From: Urinicoccus timonensis
Lineage (GTDB): Bacteria > Bacillota > Clostridia > Tissierellales > Peptoniphilaceae
Assembly (NCBI RefSeq): GCF_900232945.1
Contig: NZ_OCTU01000003.1
Location: forward strand, 117,528-173,792
DNA: 56,265 nt
Direction of reading: 5' to 3'
Shown: one piece after another, positions 15,882 to 24,599 of the stretch
Layout of the letters: every line of letters starts with the position of its first letter
Numbering within the stretch: the stretch's first letter is position 1
The notes under the pieces: generated by a model
The model's input: only the letters and a program-made list of their open reading frames with translations
The model's database searches: none
Told to the model about the DNA's origin: nothing
Program-made: the position numbers and the translations under genes

Positions 15882-16304
15882 CTATTTTTCATTCAAACTA
15901 ATTTCATTTTTCTCAATTCTAAGGCTTAAATCCTTAATATTTTTTTCTATTTTAGATATAATTTCCCTAAAAAACTCATCATCCTGACCTGTGGGATCTT
16001 CTAAATTCCAGTCCTCTGTGTATTGATTTTCTACAATCGGACAAACCACATCACATCCCATAGTAATGGATATATCAATATCTGGCAGGTCAGAAATCAG
16101 CTTTGAATATTGAGTCTTCTCCATATCAATATTGTATATATCTTTCATTAATCTGACAGCATCTTGATTTATCTGGTTTTTTATTTGGGTTCCAGCTGAA
16201 TAGGAGTCAAACACATCTGAAGCATATTTTTTCCCTAGGGCTTCTGCAATTTGGCTCCTACAGCTATTGTGGACACATATAAATGCAACTTTTGCTTTTC
16301 TCAT
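15882..16304 (-). CDS. arsC: Arsenate reductase, low-molecular-weight phosphatase fold
   Basis: A 140-residue enzyme that reduces arsenate to arsenite. The P-loop C10-VHNSC-R16 (CX5R) is at the N-terminus. The second and third redox cysteines are C84 and C88 in MGCDVVCP, closer together than in staphylococcal ArsC but as in the MGC..CP subgroup. The general-acid aspartate lies in EDPTGQ. It is the last gene of the ars operon, starting 1 base after the thioredoxin-like gene, which may supply its electrons. Confidence 0.9.
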   Translation of the reverse strand: MRKAKVAFICVHNSCRSQIAEALGKKYASDVFDSYSAGTQIKNQINQDAVRLMKDIYNIDMEKTQYSKLISDLPDIDISITMGCDVVCPIVENQYTEDWNLEDPTGQDDEFFREIISKIEKNIKDLSLRIEKNEISLNEK

Positions 16305-16305
16305 T

Positions 16306-16707
16306 TTAATTTACACCATTTTGTTCTAGTAAATCTTTCACTTCATCCTTGTTTAAAACTTTGCCATAGGATACAACTTTGCCGTTTATTACTAATGCCG
16401 GAGTAGACATAACTCCATAACTTGCGATTTGAGAAAAGTCTGTAATGTGGTCTATATCTTCTTCAACATTAAGTTCAGCCAAGGCTTCTCTGGCTGATTT
16501 TTCTAAAGCAGCACATTTCGAGCAACCAGAACCTAGTATTTTTATCCCCTTCTCTTTTTTCTTTTCTTCTGCTTTTTCTATATTCTCTGATGAGTAATTT
16601 ACATCACAACAACTTGTTTCTTTGACTTCCTTGTTATTAACAGGTTGGCAATTGCCTCCGCAAGTACAATCTTTCTCTCTTTTTTCTTTCTTACCAAATA
16701 ATCTCAT
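16306..16707 (-). CDS. Thioredoxin-like protein with a cysteine-rich N-terminus, ars operon
   Basis: The 133-residue form is chosen because AAGGAGG lies just before this ATG; a longer frame to 16794 has no ribosome site. The N-terminal part (about 1-45) is charged, with a CTCGGNC cluster and a CC pair, which could bind arsenite or a metal. The C-terminal 75 residues are a small thioredoxin-like domain with redox pair GCSKC and cis-proline STPALVI, the type found fused or next to ArsP permeases. It lies between arsP and arsC. It may reduce ArsC, hand arsenicals to ArsP, or both. This role is inferred from context. Confidence 0.8.
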   Translation of the reverse strand: MRLFGKKEKREKDCTCGGNCQPVNNKEVKETSCCDVNYSSENIEKAEEKKKEKGIKILGSGCSKCAALEKSAREALAELNVEEDIDHITDFSQIASYGVMSTPALVINGKVVSYGKVLNKDEVKDLLEQNGVN

Positions 16708-16793
16708 TTTTTCCTCCTTAATCCACACGATTGTTTTCACAAGAGCATCTGTTTTTTGCTTTCTTCTGAATACTTTCATTTTACTCTTCCCCA

Positions 16794-17789
16794 TTAAATT
16801 AAAATAGGGCTAAAAATGTTAAATAAATATCCTACAACCATGATCCCAAAAATACAAATTCCTATGAATAGAAATAAAAGCTTTGGTTTAACTGCTTTTT
16901 TTAACATAATCAATGATGGTAGGCTTAGTGTTGTTACTGCCATCATAAAAGATAGAATAGTTCCTAGTTGAGCACCTTTTGCCAATAAAGCTTCTGCTAT
17001 TGGTATACTTCCAAAAATATCAGCATACATTGGTACTCCGACAAGAGTTGCCAAAACCACTCCAAATGGATTCTTGCTGCCTAAGATATTTTCTACCCAA
17101 GTTTGAGGAATCCAATTGTGGATCAATGACCCTATGCCCACACCTACTAAAATATAAGGAAAAACTTTTTTGAACGTGTCACTAACTTGCGTTTTAGAAA
17201 AATCAACCCTGTTTTTTAATGTTAAACTTGGCGAGCTAATATCAACCTGACTTGCATTTTTTATAAAATCTTCTACATACCTTTCCATATGCATTTTTTC
17301 GATGAGGCTACCACCAATTACAGCAATAATTAGCCCTAAAACTACATATGCTAGAGCTATTTTACCTCCAAATATACTCATAAGTAAAACAAGGCTACCC
17401 AAATCAACCATTGGAGAAGATATTAAAAATGAAAAACTCACTCCAATAGGCAATCCAGCACTTGTAAAGCCCATGAATATAGGAATTGAAGAGCATGAAC
17501 AAAAAGGTGTTACGGTGCCTAGTAAAGCAGATATGATATTTGCCCCTAATCCATCAAAACGTCCCAGAATTTTTTTACTTCGTTCAGGTGGGAAATAGCT
17601 TTGTATATAAGAAATGATAAAAATCAACACACAAAGTAATATTGTAATTTTTATAACATCATAGATGAAAAATTGTAAGCTTCCTCCAAGTTTTGAAGTC
17701 ATATCAAGGCCAAAATTTCTTAATACTTCTCCTATCAATTCATTGAGCCATTTCATACCTAGAATTTGATCTTGAATAAAACTCCACAT
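16794..17789 (-). CDS. arsP: ArsP-type permease (organoarsenical/arsenite efflux family)
   Basis: A 331-residue membrane protein with about eight hydrophobic segments. The family hallmark TPFCSCSSIPIF is present, and its cysteines bind trivalent arsenicals in characterised members. A matching glycine/proline-rich repeat in the second half (GVPMYADIFGSIPIAEALL) is conserved. It lies 2 bases after acr3, within the ars operon. Family members can also be annotated simply as permeases for other metals, but the operon makes arsenic the best reading. Confidence 0.85.
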   Translation of the reverse strand: MWSFIQDQILGMKWLNELIGEVLRNFGLDMTSKLGGSLQFFIYDVIKITILLCVLIFIISYIQSYFPPERSKKILGRFDGLGANIISALLGTVTPFCSCSSIPIFMGFTSAGLPIGVSFSFLISSPMVDLGSLVLLMSIFGGKIALAYVVLGLIIAVIGGSLIEKMHMERYVEDFIKNASQVDISSPSLTLKNRVDFSKTQVSDTFKKVFPYILVGVGIGSLIHNWIPQTWVENILGSKNPFGVVLATLVGVPMYADIFGSIPIAEALLAKGAQLGTILSFMMAVTTLSLPSLIMLKKAVKPKLLFLFIGICIFGIMVVGYLFNIFSPILI

Positions 17790-17791
17790 AT

Positions 17792-18865
17792 CTAACCTCC
17801 GTAAACTTTAGATTCTTTATTTTCTAAAAACCAGTGTTTTGTATTATTGGTAATATTTACTAAGAATAACATAAGAGGTACTTCAGTCAGAACACCTACA
17901 GTGCAAGCTAATGCAACTGGTGAATCTATCCCAAATATTGCTATTGCAACAGCTACAGCTAACTCAAAGAAATTTGAAGCTCCAATCATGCCTGCTGGTG
18001 CAGCTATTTCAAAAGGTAGACTTACTTTTTTGCTTAAGGCATAGGCTATGGTAAAAATTAAGAATGTTTGAAGGGTAAGTGGAATAGCTATCAATAAAAT
18101 ATGAAATGGGTTTTCTAAAATTATATTTGCTTGTGAAGAAAATATAATGATTAGGGTCAATAGTAGTCCAATAGTTGTCATTCCATCAAATTTACTTAGA
18201 AATTCTTTTTCAAAATAATCCTTTCCTCTTTTATCAACTACTATTTTCCTTGTGATGACACCTCCTAATAATGGAATAGCAACAAATAAAAATACACTAG
18301 TAAATAAGGTGCTATAGGGTACTACAACATTAGATACACCTAATAAAAACTTCACTATAGGTACAAAAGCAAATAAAATGATTAAATCATTTGTGGCTAC
18401 TTGAACCACAGTGTAAGCAGGATCACCCTTTGTAAGAGTCGACCAGACAAAAACCATAGCAGTACATGGCGCAGCTCCCAGCAAAACAGCCCCCGCTAAA
18501 TAATCATTGGCCAAATCATTAGGAATGATATGTTTAAATATAATAAAGAAAAACAAATACGTTATTCCAAACATTGTAAATGGTTTTATGAGCCAGTTAA
18601 CAGCCCATGTTACAAATAGGCCCTTTGGATTTTCTCTAACTCTTTTAATACTTTGAAAATCTACTTTCATCATCATAGGATAAATCATAACCCAAATTAA
18701 GATTGCTATCGGTACAGATATACCTGCAATTTGCATTTTACCTAAAGCAGATGGGATTATAGGTATATATTTTCCTATAAGTACCCCCACAATCATGCAA
18801 AACAATACCCATAAAGTTAGGTATTTTTGAAATACATTAATTCCTTTATCCTTATTTTTTTCCAT
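17792..18865 (-). CDS. acr3: Arsenite efflux permease, ACR3 family
   Basis: A 357-residue protein with ten hydrophobic segments that exports arsenite using the proton gradient. The essential cysteine is C134 in GAAPCTAMVFVWS, and the conserved glutamate lies in the NFFELAVAVAIA helix near 305. The full sequence is typical of the bacterial Acr3 branch and distinct from ArsB. It is the second gene of the operon after arsR. Confidence 0.93.
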   Translation of the reverse strand: MEKNKDKGINVFQKYLTLWVLFCMIVGVLIGKYIPIIPSALGKMQIAGISVPIAILIWVMIYPMMMKVDFQSIKRVRENPKGLFVTWAVNWLIKPFTMFGITYLFFFIIFKHIIPNDLANDYLAGAVLLGAAPCTAMVFVWSTLTKGDPAYTVVQVATNDLIILFAFVPIVKFLLGVSNVVVPYSTLFTSVFLFVAIPLLGGVITRKIVVDKRGKDYFEKEFLSKFDGMTTIGLLLTLIIIFSSQANIILENPFHILLIAIPLTLQTFLIFTIAYALSKKVSLPFEIAAPAGMIGASNFFELAVAVAIAIFGIDSPVALACTVGVLTEVPLMLFLVNITNNTKHWFLENKESKVYGG

Positions 18866-18927
18866 AGTTCTTCTACCTCCTTTAGTATAGATATATTCAA
18901 ATGTTTCTATGTATAGCCCAAAAAAAT

Positions 18928-19239
18928 TTACTTATTCCTAGTGTGACAAATACATTCCTCTCCGCCATCAAATATTTCCTTTAAGTCGGATTTCATCTCC
19001 TTCAGAATTTTCTTATTGGCAATGTAATATATATTTTTTCCTTCTCTTCGACTAATAACTAGATTGGCATCCTCTAATCTTTTCATATCATTCGATAGTG
19101 TTGGTTGTGTTATATCGAATTGCTCTAATATCTCACAAGCACAAAGTTCATCACAAGATAACATATCTATAATTTCTAATCGCTTTGGATCACTCAAAAC
19201 TTTTAATTTTTTTGATATCTCTAGATATTTATTTTTCAT
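18928..19239 (-). CDS. arsR: ArsR/SmtB-family arsenic-responsive repressor
   Basis: A 103-residue winged-helix repressor. The start at 19239 is chosen because GGAGGTTTCC precedes it; the longer frame begins within the promoter. The arsenite site in the DNA-recognition region is C33-A-C35 in ELCACEIL, as in classical ArsR, with C29 nearby. Two more cysteines lie at the tail (ECIC). DNA recognition is by the helix ITQPTLSNDMKRL. It should repress its own operon until arsenite or antimonite binds. Confidence 0.92.
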   Translation of the reverse strand: MKNKYLEISKKLKVLSDPKRLEIIDMLSCDELCACEILEQFDITQPTLSNDMKRLEDANLVISRREGKNIYYIANKKILKEMKSDLKEIFDGGEECICHTRNK

Positions 19240-19267
19240 GGAAACCTCCTTCATCTTTTCATATAAA

Positions 19268-19296
19268 ATTATACAAAACATATAGAAGGTTGTCAA
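19268..19296 (-). promoter_or_regulatory. Consensus promoter of the ars operon
   Basis: Read on the minus strand: TTGACA (19296-19291), exactly 17 bases, TATAAT (19273-19268). Both hexamers are perfect. The AT-rich imperfect dyad overlapping the -10 (ATATG...TTTATAT) is a plausible ArsR operator. Confidence 0.85.
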
Positions 19297-19811
19297 TGTG
19301 TTTCCCTTTATCTCTTAAAATTGTTTCCTTTTCACCATCTCAACTCATTTATACCTATAAACTTGCCTTATCGCTGTCCATTATCCCTGGCTTTATTATT
19401 GAGCTATATTCTCTACTCTTTCTAAGATTATCCTCATAAAGATTTCTCCTAGCTGATTTTTGTTTATGATTTTCATAATATACTGATCATTAGCCTGATA
19501 CTATCTTCCTGTTCACTCCACCTAAAGTATTCGCAGGGAATACAGACTCTGCAATAATTTACAAATGGACTATTTCCTCCAAGTAGCATTTAAAGCAAAA
19601 AAATTAGGCTTTTAAGATTTCTTCTAGAGATCCTAAAGGTCGCCTGTTTCAACAGTCTTATAAGCTATTTACTCATTTTTTTGACATCAAGACTATCCTG
19701 ATGATAACCCTATATCAAGAAATAGGTCTTAACGCTCGTTGCAGAGCGAAAAATAGCAAAGGGAATGTTGTTTGCTGATAAAGCCTAAGGCACTACAAGC
19801 TGGGTTTTGTA
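19297..19811. other. 515-base non-coding gap
   Basis: No frame of convincing length or composition is seen on either strand. One short hairpin is present near 19731-19748 (CGCTC/GAGCG). The stretch between the ars promoter and the SdpI-like gene may be degraded accessory DNA. Confidence 0.5.
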
Positions 19812-20183
19812 TTACAATTTGTTTCCACTTTCATCAAAAAGCTTCTTTAAAGCTTTCTCAGTAGAAATCACAATTACAATAAAACTCATCATTTGAATCA
19901 TGGTAATACCAAGTCCTATCCAGCCTATCCTATCAATTGGTTTACTACTCACTGTAGGCATAATGGCAATGGCTAATATCAAGGAAGGGAAAAACATATA
20001 CAAGGAAATTTTTGAGGAATATTTTTGAGCGAAATCCCATGTATCTTGATTTTTCATAGACCGTTTTGATCTATATCCACTTACATTATTAATTGTTTTA
20101 AGTTTTGGGCATAGATACCACATTAATAATAGTGCTGCAGGTATCAACAAGGTAGCTATAAACATAAACATCCAAAATCCCAT
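19812..20183 (-). CDS. SdpI/YhfL-family membrane protein
   Basis: A 123-residue protein with three hydrophobic segments (about 5-24, 59-77, 85-105). The cytoplasmic motif GYRSKRSMKNQDTWDFAQKY is the hallmark of the SdpI C-terminal family, whose founder protects Bacillus subtilis from the SdpC killing toxin. No toxin gene is nearby. Adjacent small genes include a frameshifted membrane protein and a lipoprotein, so this may be a loose immunity cluster. Immunity is an inference from the family. Confidence 0.75.
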   Translation of the reverse strand: MGFWMFMFIATLLIPAALLLMWYLCPKLKTINNVSGYRSKRSMKNQDTWDFAQKYSSKISLYMFFPSLILAIAIMPTVSSKPIDRIGWIGLGITMIQMMSFIVIVISTEKALKKLFDESGNKL

Positions 20184-20215
20184 ATTTTACAATTCTCCTC
20201 CAACTTCAAATTTTG

Positions 20216-20418
20216 TTATTTGATAATAGTAATACAGATTCCAAATAAAGTTAGGTTAATTCCAATGATAAATTCTACCAATCCCACTTTCTTGGCATAT
20301 TGTTTTGTTTTCCTTCCTGCTTTATAACTTCTTCAAAACCGTTGATTAGGTTGTACTTCTTTTGAAAATAAATCTTATATCCAAATGTAGTAAATGCAAC
20401 ACTGAGCGTCACTAGCAT
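20216..20418 (-). pseudogene. Frameshifted small membrane protein (DUF3784-like)
   Basis: One frame begins MLVTLSVAFTTFGYKIYFQKKYNL and the continuation KAGRKTKQYAKKVGLVEF...GICITIIK lies in another frame. A single-base change near 20330 breaks the gene. The two halves together give the two hydrophobic segments and the KKY..I.G/AKKVGL pattern of DUF3784-type proteins. AGGGAGGAGG is upstream, but no clean start lies next to it. Confidence 0.5.
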
Positions 20419-20598
20419 AATTTTTAAAAGAGCCCTTAAGTATACCTCCTCCCTAAGTCATTTTTTGTTGCACTTGACAATTCAAGATAGAGAAAAAGCT
20501 TTTTACCTACTCTGCTGTGTTCGTACAAGTCTTATAGGTTTTATCTAATAGAAACTTATAACTTGCCAAGCTTGATAAACTTAGATGGTTGAACATCA

Positions 20599-21042
20599 TT
20601 ATTTAATCAAATGACTACTGATTCTATCAAATGTTTCTTCTCTTAATTTCCAAATACCTGCATAGGGCTGCTCAACATAACTACTATTTTTGTCTTTATA
20701 TAAATATACAAGGCTTGGACTTTCTTCTGCATTTTTATGATGAAATTTAAGGATAATATAATCATTTATATTTGTGGGTTGATCATTAACACTTTCTCTA
20801 CCAGTATCATTAGTACTTTCCTTAATCTCTTCAATTATGCTAGATATTTCATCTTGATTCTCAATTTTCAAACTTTCTTCTGAAGTGGTTTTCATAATTT
20901 CAATTTCTTTTATTTCTTCGGCTTTTGGTAGGTTTATTTTTTTATTACTAGCATTTTTATTACTAGCATTTTTATTACTAGCACATGCAGTTAATGACAA
21001 AATAGTGATTAAAACGAATGCTATTCCAATATATTTTTTCAT
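20599..21042 (-). CDS. Lipoprotein with C-terminal DUF5301-like domain
   Basis: A 147-residue lipoprotein. The start is placed at the ATG that GGAG precedes by nine bases (a second in-frame ATG lies 15 bases upstream). The signal peptide ends with the lipobox LTAC. A linker then carries three NASNK-type repeats encoded by a tandem 15-base repeat. The rest (about 45-147) is a soluble domain starting INLPKAEEIKEI, of a type I associate with DUF5301. Such proteins occur near ABC/peptide-resistance genes. Function is unknown. Confidence 0.7.
   Translation of the reverse strand: MKKYIGIAFVLITILSLTACASNKNASNKNASNKKINLPKAEEIKEIEIMKTTSEESLKIENQDEISSIIEEIKESTNDTGRESVNDQPTNINDYIILKFHHKNAEESPSLVYLYKDKNSSYVEQPYAGIWKLREETFDRISSHLIK
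20939..20983. repeat. Three exact 15-bp tandem repeats in the lipoprotein gene
   Basis: The unit TTTTTATTACTAGCA is present three times without interruption and encodes NASNK repeats (minus strand) directly after the lipobox cysteine. Being a multiple of three, copy-number change would keep the frame and alter only linker length. Confidence 0.9.
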
Positions 21043-21057
21043 GGTTTTCATCTCCAT

Positions 21058-21325
21058 TTTCGATTTCTTGTAATGCTATCTCAGCACAATTATTTTCTTT
21101 TTTAAGTCTGATTTACCCAATTTCTTTTGAAAGAATAGCTATTGCTTCCACGTGGCTTGGGTGTTAGTGTGGATAAGGTTTAATATTTCTCAAAAACCTC
21201 ATATGTGGGAATATGTTAATCAATAAGCATCTTATAATTATTATATCATTTTAGAACTAAAAAAACAGCCATACATAATGCTCATTGAAAGAAAAACTGG
21301 TTTAGAATTCTTTAAATTACATGGT
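21058..21325. other. Non-coding gap between lipoprotein and permease genes
   Basis: No gene is seen. It holds the upstream region of the leftward lipoprotein gene and the 3' flank of the permease gene. Its right part resembles the flank at 8725-8776 beside the permease relic. Confidence 0.5.
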
Positions 21326-21357
21326 AAAGGCTATGAGTTTAATGCTCACAGCCTTTT
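21326..21357 (-). terminator. Hairpin after the FtsX-type permease
   Basis: AAAGGCTATGAG/CTCACAGCCTTT stem with one mismatch, immediately after the permease stop. It is nearly identical to the hairpin at 8777-8810. The T run on the minus strand is short, so termination may be inefficient. Confidence 0.45.
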
Positions 21358-21359
21358 AC

Positions 21360-23867
21360 TTATATACTCTTGAAAGTATTATCTGAGTTTTCGTTTATTG
21401 TTTTAAGACCACTTTTTATTGATACTAAAACTCCTGCAATCATAAATACAAATACTACTATTAGAGGGATATAATTTATATTTGCTATAAGACCTTTTAT
21501 CGCAAATTCTAGTTCATAGTTGCTCCTGTAGGCTCTAAGTGCAATTCCAATAATAAACATAAAGATATATGCCAAGAAAATATTTTTAAATAATATTTTC
21601 CCCTCTCCGAAGATCATCTTTTCCATTTGTTTTTCTGTCATACCTGCTGTTGATAGAAGTTTAAAGTCATTGGATCTTGCCCTAAGGTTGCCTTTAAAAC
21701 TATTATAGGCATTGGAAAGAGCGATTGTTATTAGAATGATTTGAATAGCTAGGTTTAAAAGTCTTTCATTCCTTGTTTGCTCTTTGCTTGCTGCTTCTCT
21801 TAAAATTTCTGTAGCTGTTCCATGGTCAGACTTTGGTACATAATTTGAAATTACTTTTTCGGCATCTTCAAATACTTTTTCCTTGTTTTTTTCAGCCTTT
21901 ATTTTTACAAAATAATAGTAAACAGGATCTGATTTATCTATTCCATACTCATCAATAAATTTCTTCATATTACTTGTGCTTGTGTAGATGGGTATTTCAT
22001 TATTATCATAAGCTTCTAAGTCATAAGGCATTTCATCAATACTTGCGTCAATTTTTATATTTATTGGTTTGCCCTGTGCATTATATTTTAAAGTAATATC
22101 TCCAAATCCCTTATCAGAAATTTTTATATACTCACTAAAAGCATACGGAGTTTTATTATCTTTTCTTATCTTATTAAGCAATAAATAAGATGCATGAGAG
22201 ATGTTATTTTCTTTTAAAAGCTCTTCAAAATCTTCATCTGTTAAAGCATATATACTAGCATATAGTCTATCATTTTCTATTTTGCCACTAGCTAAAGAAT
22301 CTTTTAAATCTTTAGAAATTAAATCTTTATTATCGTCAAGGTAAAACTTAGTGTCATTTCTTTGATATAGGTGAAGCTCTTTTATTCCGTCAACTTTTTC
22401 TAAATCAGCTAATAAGTTTTTATCTAAATTCTTATCAGTGTAAATACTTGAATTAAAATTGTAAGGACTTTTATAAGAGTTATATTTTTCGTTCAAAGTT
22501 CTATAGGACTGGCTAACTAAAACTGTAGTCAGTACAAAGGCAGAAAGAGCCATTGAGATTACAATAATTCGATAGGTTGAACGATAGGACCTGTAATAAT
22601 CTTTTGCTAAAGTCTTTTCTATAGGTCCATTTATTTTTGATTTTCCTAATTTTATATTTTTTTCTGTAATCCCATTTAAACCTTCTATTATCTTTAATTT
22701 TGCACTTTTCCTAGCAGGGATTGTCGCAGATAAATATACTGTCAAAAGCGATAATAAAATAATTATTAAAATAGAAGTAGGATCTAAATAAACTAGGTGA
22801 AAATCTGGTGCCTTAAAACTTTCTCCAATTATCTCAGACATATTCTTATAGGATACTGAGTTATTAAGCCACATTAAATACATTAATAAGTTTGCGAAAA
22901 CCCAGGATAGAAGTGTACCTAAGGCTACTGGCAATGCAGATAGCTTAAAGGCTTTCTTTTTTATCATTTTTTTAACTTGTTTTGCAGTCATACCTGTGCT
23001 TTTTAATAGGGCAATTTCTTTTAAATCCCTATTGTTCCATACGTTAAATGCACCATAGATAATAAAAGCAAATAGAAGAACTAGAAAAAAATACGCACTA
23101 TACTCTTCTACAGCAGATTTTATCACTGACTTAGGCGGAAATATTCCTTGAGGATAAATCAACTTATACTCTAAAATATCTGTATTATAAGATAGTCTTC
23201 CTATGTCTATTGAAGACTTCTCGTCTATATTCATAGTAGATAAAATTTCCCTAGTCTTTGTATAAGTATCTCTTGGATGCTTATACCATATTAAGGCTTC
23301 TAAACCTCCATTATTTTTTAATAAGTCCATCTTTTTATCACTATCAGCCATAGTAAGTAACATAGACTTTTCAAAAGAATATCCATAATCATCATAGGCT
23401 CCAACTATGGTATAAGTTTTATCACTTGCAGTAATTTTAGAGCCTATATCATAAGTTTTATTCTTTGTTAAAAATCTTTCTGGTACTATTAGTTCATTTG
23501 AATTATTAGGTTCTCTTCCTTTTTTTATTTCGTAGCCAGTTAATAGGTTGCTATATTTTCCATTTTCATAAATATTTGCATTTAAATCTGTCTCTATGAT
23601 TTTATTAAAGGAAATTTTTTCTATATCCGTATCATTTATTAATTTATCATATAGTTTTTCATCAACTTCAGTAATTGCTACATGGTAGTCTCCAATAGTT
23701 TTTCTTACGTAGTTATACTTGTCATTTTTTAAGGATCCTACAATAAATACAACTGTACCTAGCAATATAACTGCTAAAAGTATGGAAATTTTAATAGCAA
23801 AACTGTCTTTCTTATTATTTTTTACAGCTCCATCAGCTAGGTCATTAATAATTTTCATAAGTTTCAT
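21360..23867 (-). CDS. FtsX-type ABC transporter permease, 835 residues
   Basis: A large MacB/FtsX-fold permease: a transmembrane helix near 27-46, an extracytoplasmic domain (about 50-255), three helices (about 255-390), a second extracytoplasmic domain (about 450-680) after a helix near 435, and three C-terminal helices. Two FtsX modules give the doubled architecture of BceB/YtrF-like peptide-resistance or lipoprotein-related permeases. Its gene overlaps the ATPase gene by 23 bases. A broken copy of it lies at 8812-9765. The direct repeat upstream of the ATPase gene suggests control by a response regulator, again as in peptide-resistance systems. Confidence 0.88.
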   Translation of the reverse strand: MKLMKIINDLADGAVKNNKKDSFAIKISILLAVILLGTVVFIVGSLKNDKYNYVRKTIGDYHVAITEVDEKLYDKLINDTDIEKISFNKIIETDLNANIYENGKYSNLLTGYEIKKGREPNNSNELIVPERFLTKNKTYDIGSKITASDKTYTIVGAYDDYGYSFEKSMLLTMADSDKKMDLLKNNGGLEALIWYKHPRDTYTKTREILSTMNIDEKSSIDIGRLSYNTDILEYKLIYPQGIFPPKSVIKSAVEEYSAYFFLVLLFAFIIYGAFNVWNNRDLKEIALLKSTGMTAKQVKKMIKKKAFKLSALPVALGTLLSWVFANLLMYLMWLNNSVSYKNMSEIIGESFKAPDFHLVYLDPTSILIIILLSLLTVYLSATIPARKSAKLKIIEGLNGITEKNIKLGKSKINGPIEKTLAKDYYRSYRSTYRIIVISMALSAFVLTTVLVSQSYRTLNEKYNSYKSPYNFNSSIYTDKNLDKNLLADLEKVDGIKELHLYQRNDTKFYLDDNKDLISKDLKDSLASGKIENDRLYASIYALTDEDFEELLKENNISHASYLLLNKIRKDNKTPYAFSEYIKISDKGFGDITLKYNAQGKPINIKIDASIDEMPYDLEAYDNNEIPIYTSTSNMKKFIDEYGIDKSDPVYYYFVKIKAEKNKEKVFEDAEKVISNYVPKSDHGTATEILREAASKEQTRNERLLNLAIQIILITIALSNAYNSFKGNLRARSNDFKLLSTAGMTEKQMEKMIFGEGKILFKNIFLAYIFMFIIGIALRAYRSNYELEFAIKGLIANINYIPLIVVFVFMIAGVLVSIKSGLKTINENSDNTFKSI

Positions 23868-24534
23868 CTCCTAAGAAATTTAACCTACCATCTACCATTC
23901 TATAGACCTTATCACAAGAATTTGCTACTTTTTCATCATGAGTTATTATCATAATTGTAGAATTTAATCTCTTATTTACAAGTCTGAAAAGTCCTGTGAT
24001 TTCTTCAGAATTTTTTCTATCGAGATTTCCTGTAGGCTCATCTGCTAAGATTATTGCAGGTCTTGTAATCAAACTTCTGGCAATAGCGACTCTTTGTTGC
24101 TCTCCACCGGATAATTGTTTTGGATACCTATCAAGCTTTCCTTCTATTCCTAGTATCGATAAAATTTCCTTTAAATATTCGTCATCTGCCTTTTTATTGT
24201 CTAACAAAAGAGGAAGTAAAATATTTTTTCGAACGTTGATGTTTGGAATCAAATTAAAAAATTGATATACAACGCCTATATTTCTTCTGCGAAAGATTGT
24301 CATCTCATCTTTGTTAAACTTAGTAATATTTTTATCTTGAATAAAAATATCCCCACTTGTTGGTTTATCAACTCCTGCAAGTAAATGAAGTAGTGTAGAT
24401 TTGCCAGATCCACTGTCTCCAATGATGGCAACTAGGTCTCCTTTTTCTAGTTCAAAGTTTACATTTGAAAGGGCATTCACTTCTACTCCGCCCTTATATG
24501 TTTTTGTTAAATCAACTGTTTTTACTATATTCAT
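23845..24534 (-). CDS. LolD/MacB-type ABC transporter ATP-binding protein
   Basis: A 229-residue ATPase. Walker A GDSGSGKST is at 39-47, the Q loop at YQFFNLIPN (89-97), the signature LSGGEQQR at 140-147, and Walker B ILADEPTG at 161-168. This signature set is typical of the LolD/MacB/BceA branch that drives FtsX-fold permeases. AAGGAGG lies upstream of the ATG. It is the first gene of a two-gene leftward operon with the 835-residue permease. Likely role: mechanotransmission for antimicrobial peptide resistance or envelope signalling. Confidence 0.93.
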   Translation of the reverse strand: MNIVKTVDLTKTYKGGVEVNALSNVNFELEKGDLVAIIGDSGSGKSTLLHLLAGVDKPTSGDIFIQDKNITKFNKDEMTIFRRRNIGVVYQFFNLIPNINVRKNILLPLLLDNKKADDEYLKEILSILGIEGKLDRYPKQLSGGEQQRVAIARSLITRPAIILADEPTGNLDRKNSEEITGLFRLVNKRLNSTIMIITHDEKVANSCDKVYRMVDGRLNFLGDETYENY

Positions 24535-24573
24535 ATTGTATCCTCCTTAACTTGTCTATATAATATTAGACTT

Positions 24574-24592
24574 AAGTGACTGGAAAGTGACT
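24574..24592 (-). promoter_or_regulatory. Direct repeat with 11-base period, likely response-regulator site
   Basis: AAGTGACT occurs at 24574-24581 and again at 24585-24592 (on the transcribed strand AGTCACTT twice). An 8-base half-site repeated one helical turn apart just upstream of AATATTATATAGA (-10-like) is what OmpR-family regulators such as VanR/BceR bind. No OmpR-type regulator gene is in the window; the local regulator is of LuxR type. Confidence 0.55.
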
Positions 24593-24599
24593 AGAATAA

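Noticed and set aside
16708..16794. Longer N-terminus for the thioredoxin-like protein of the ars operon
   Set aside because: AAGGAGG lies within this stretch, directly before the ATG at 16707; the longer version has no ribosome site.
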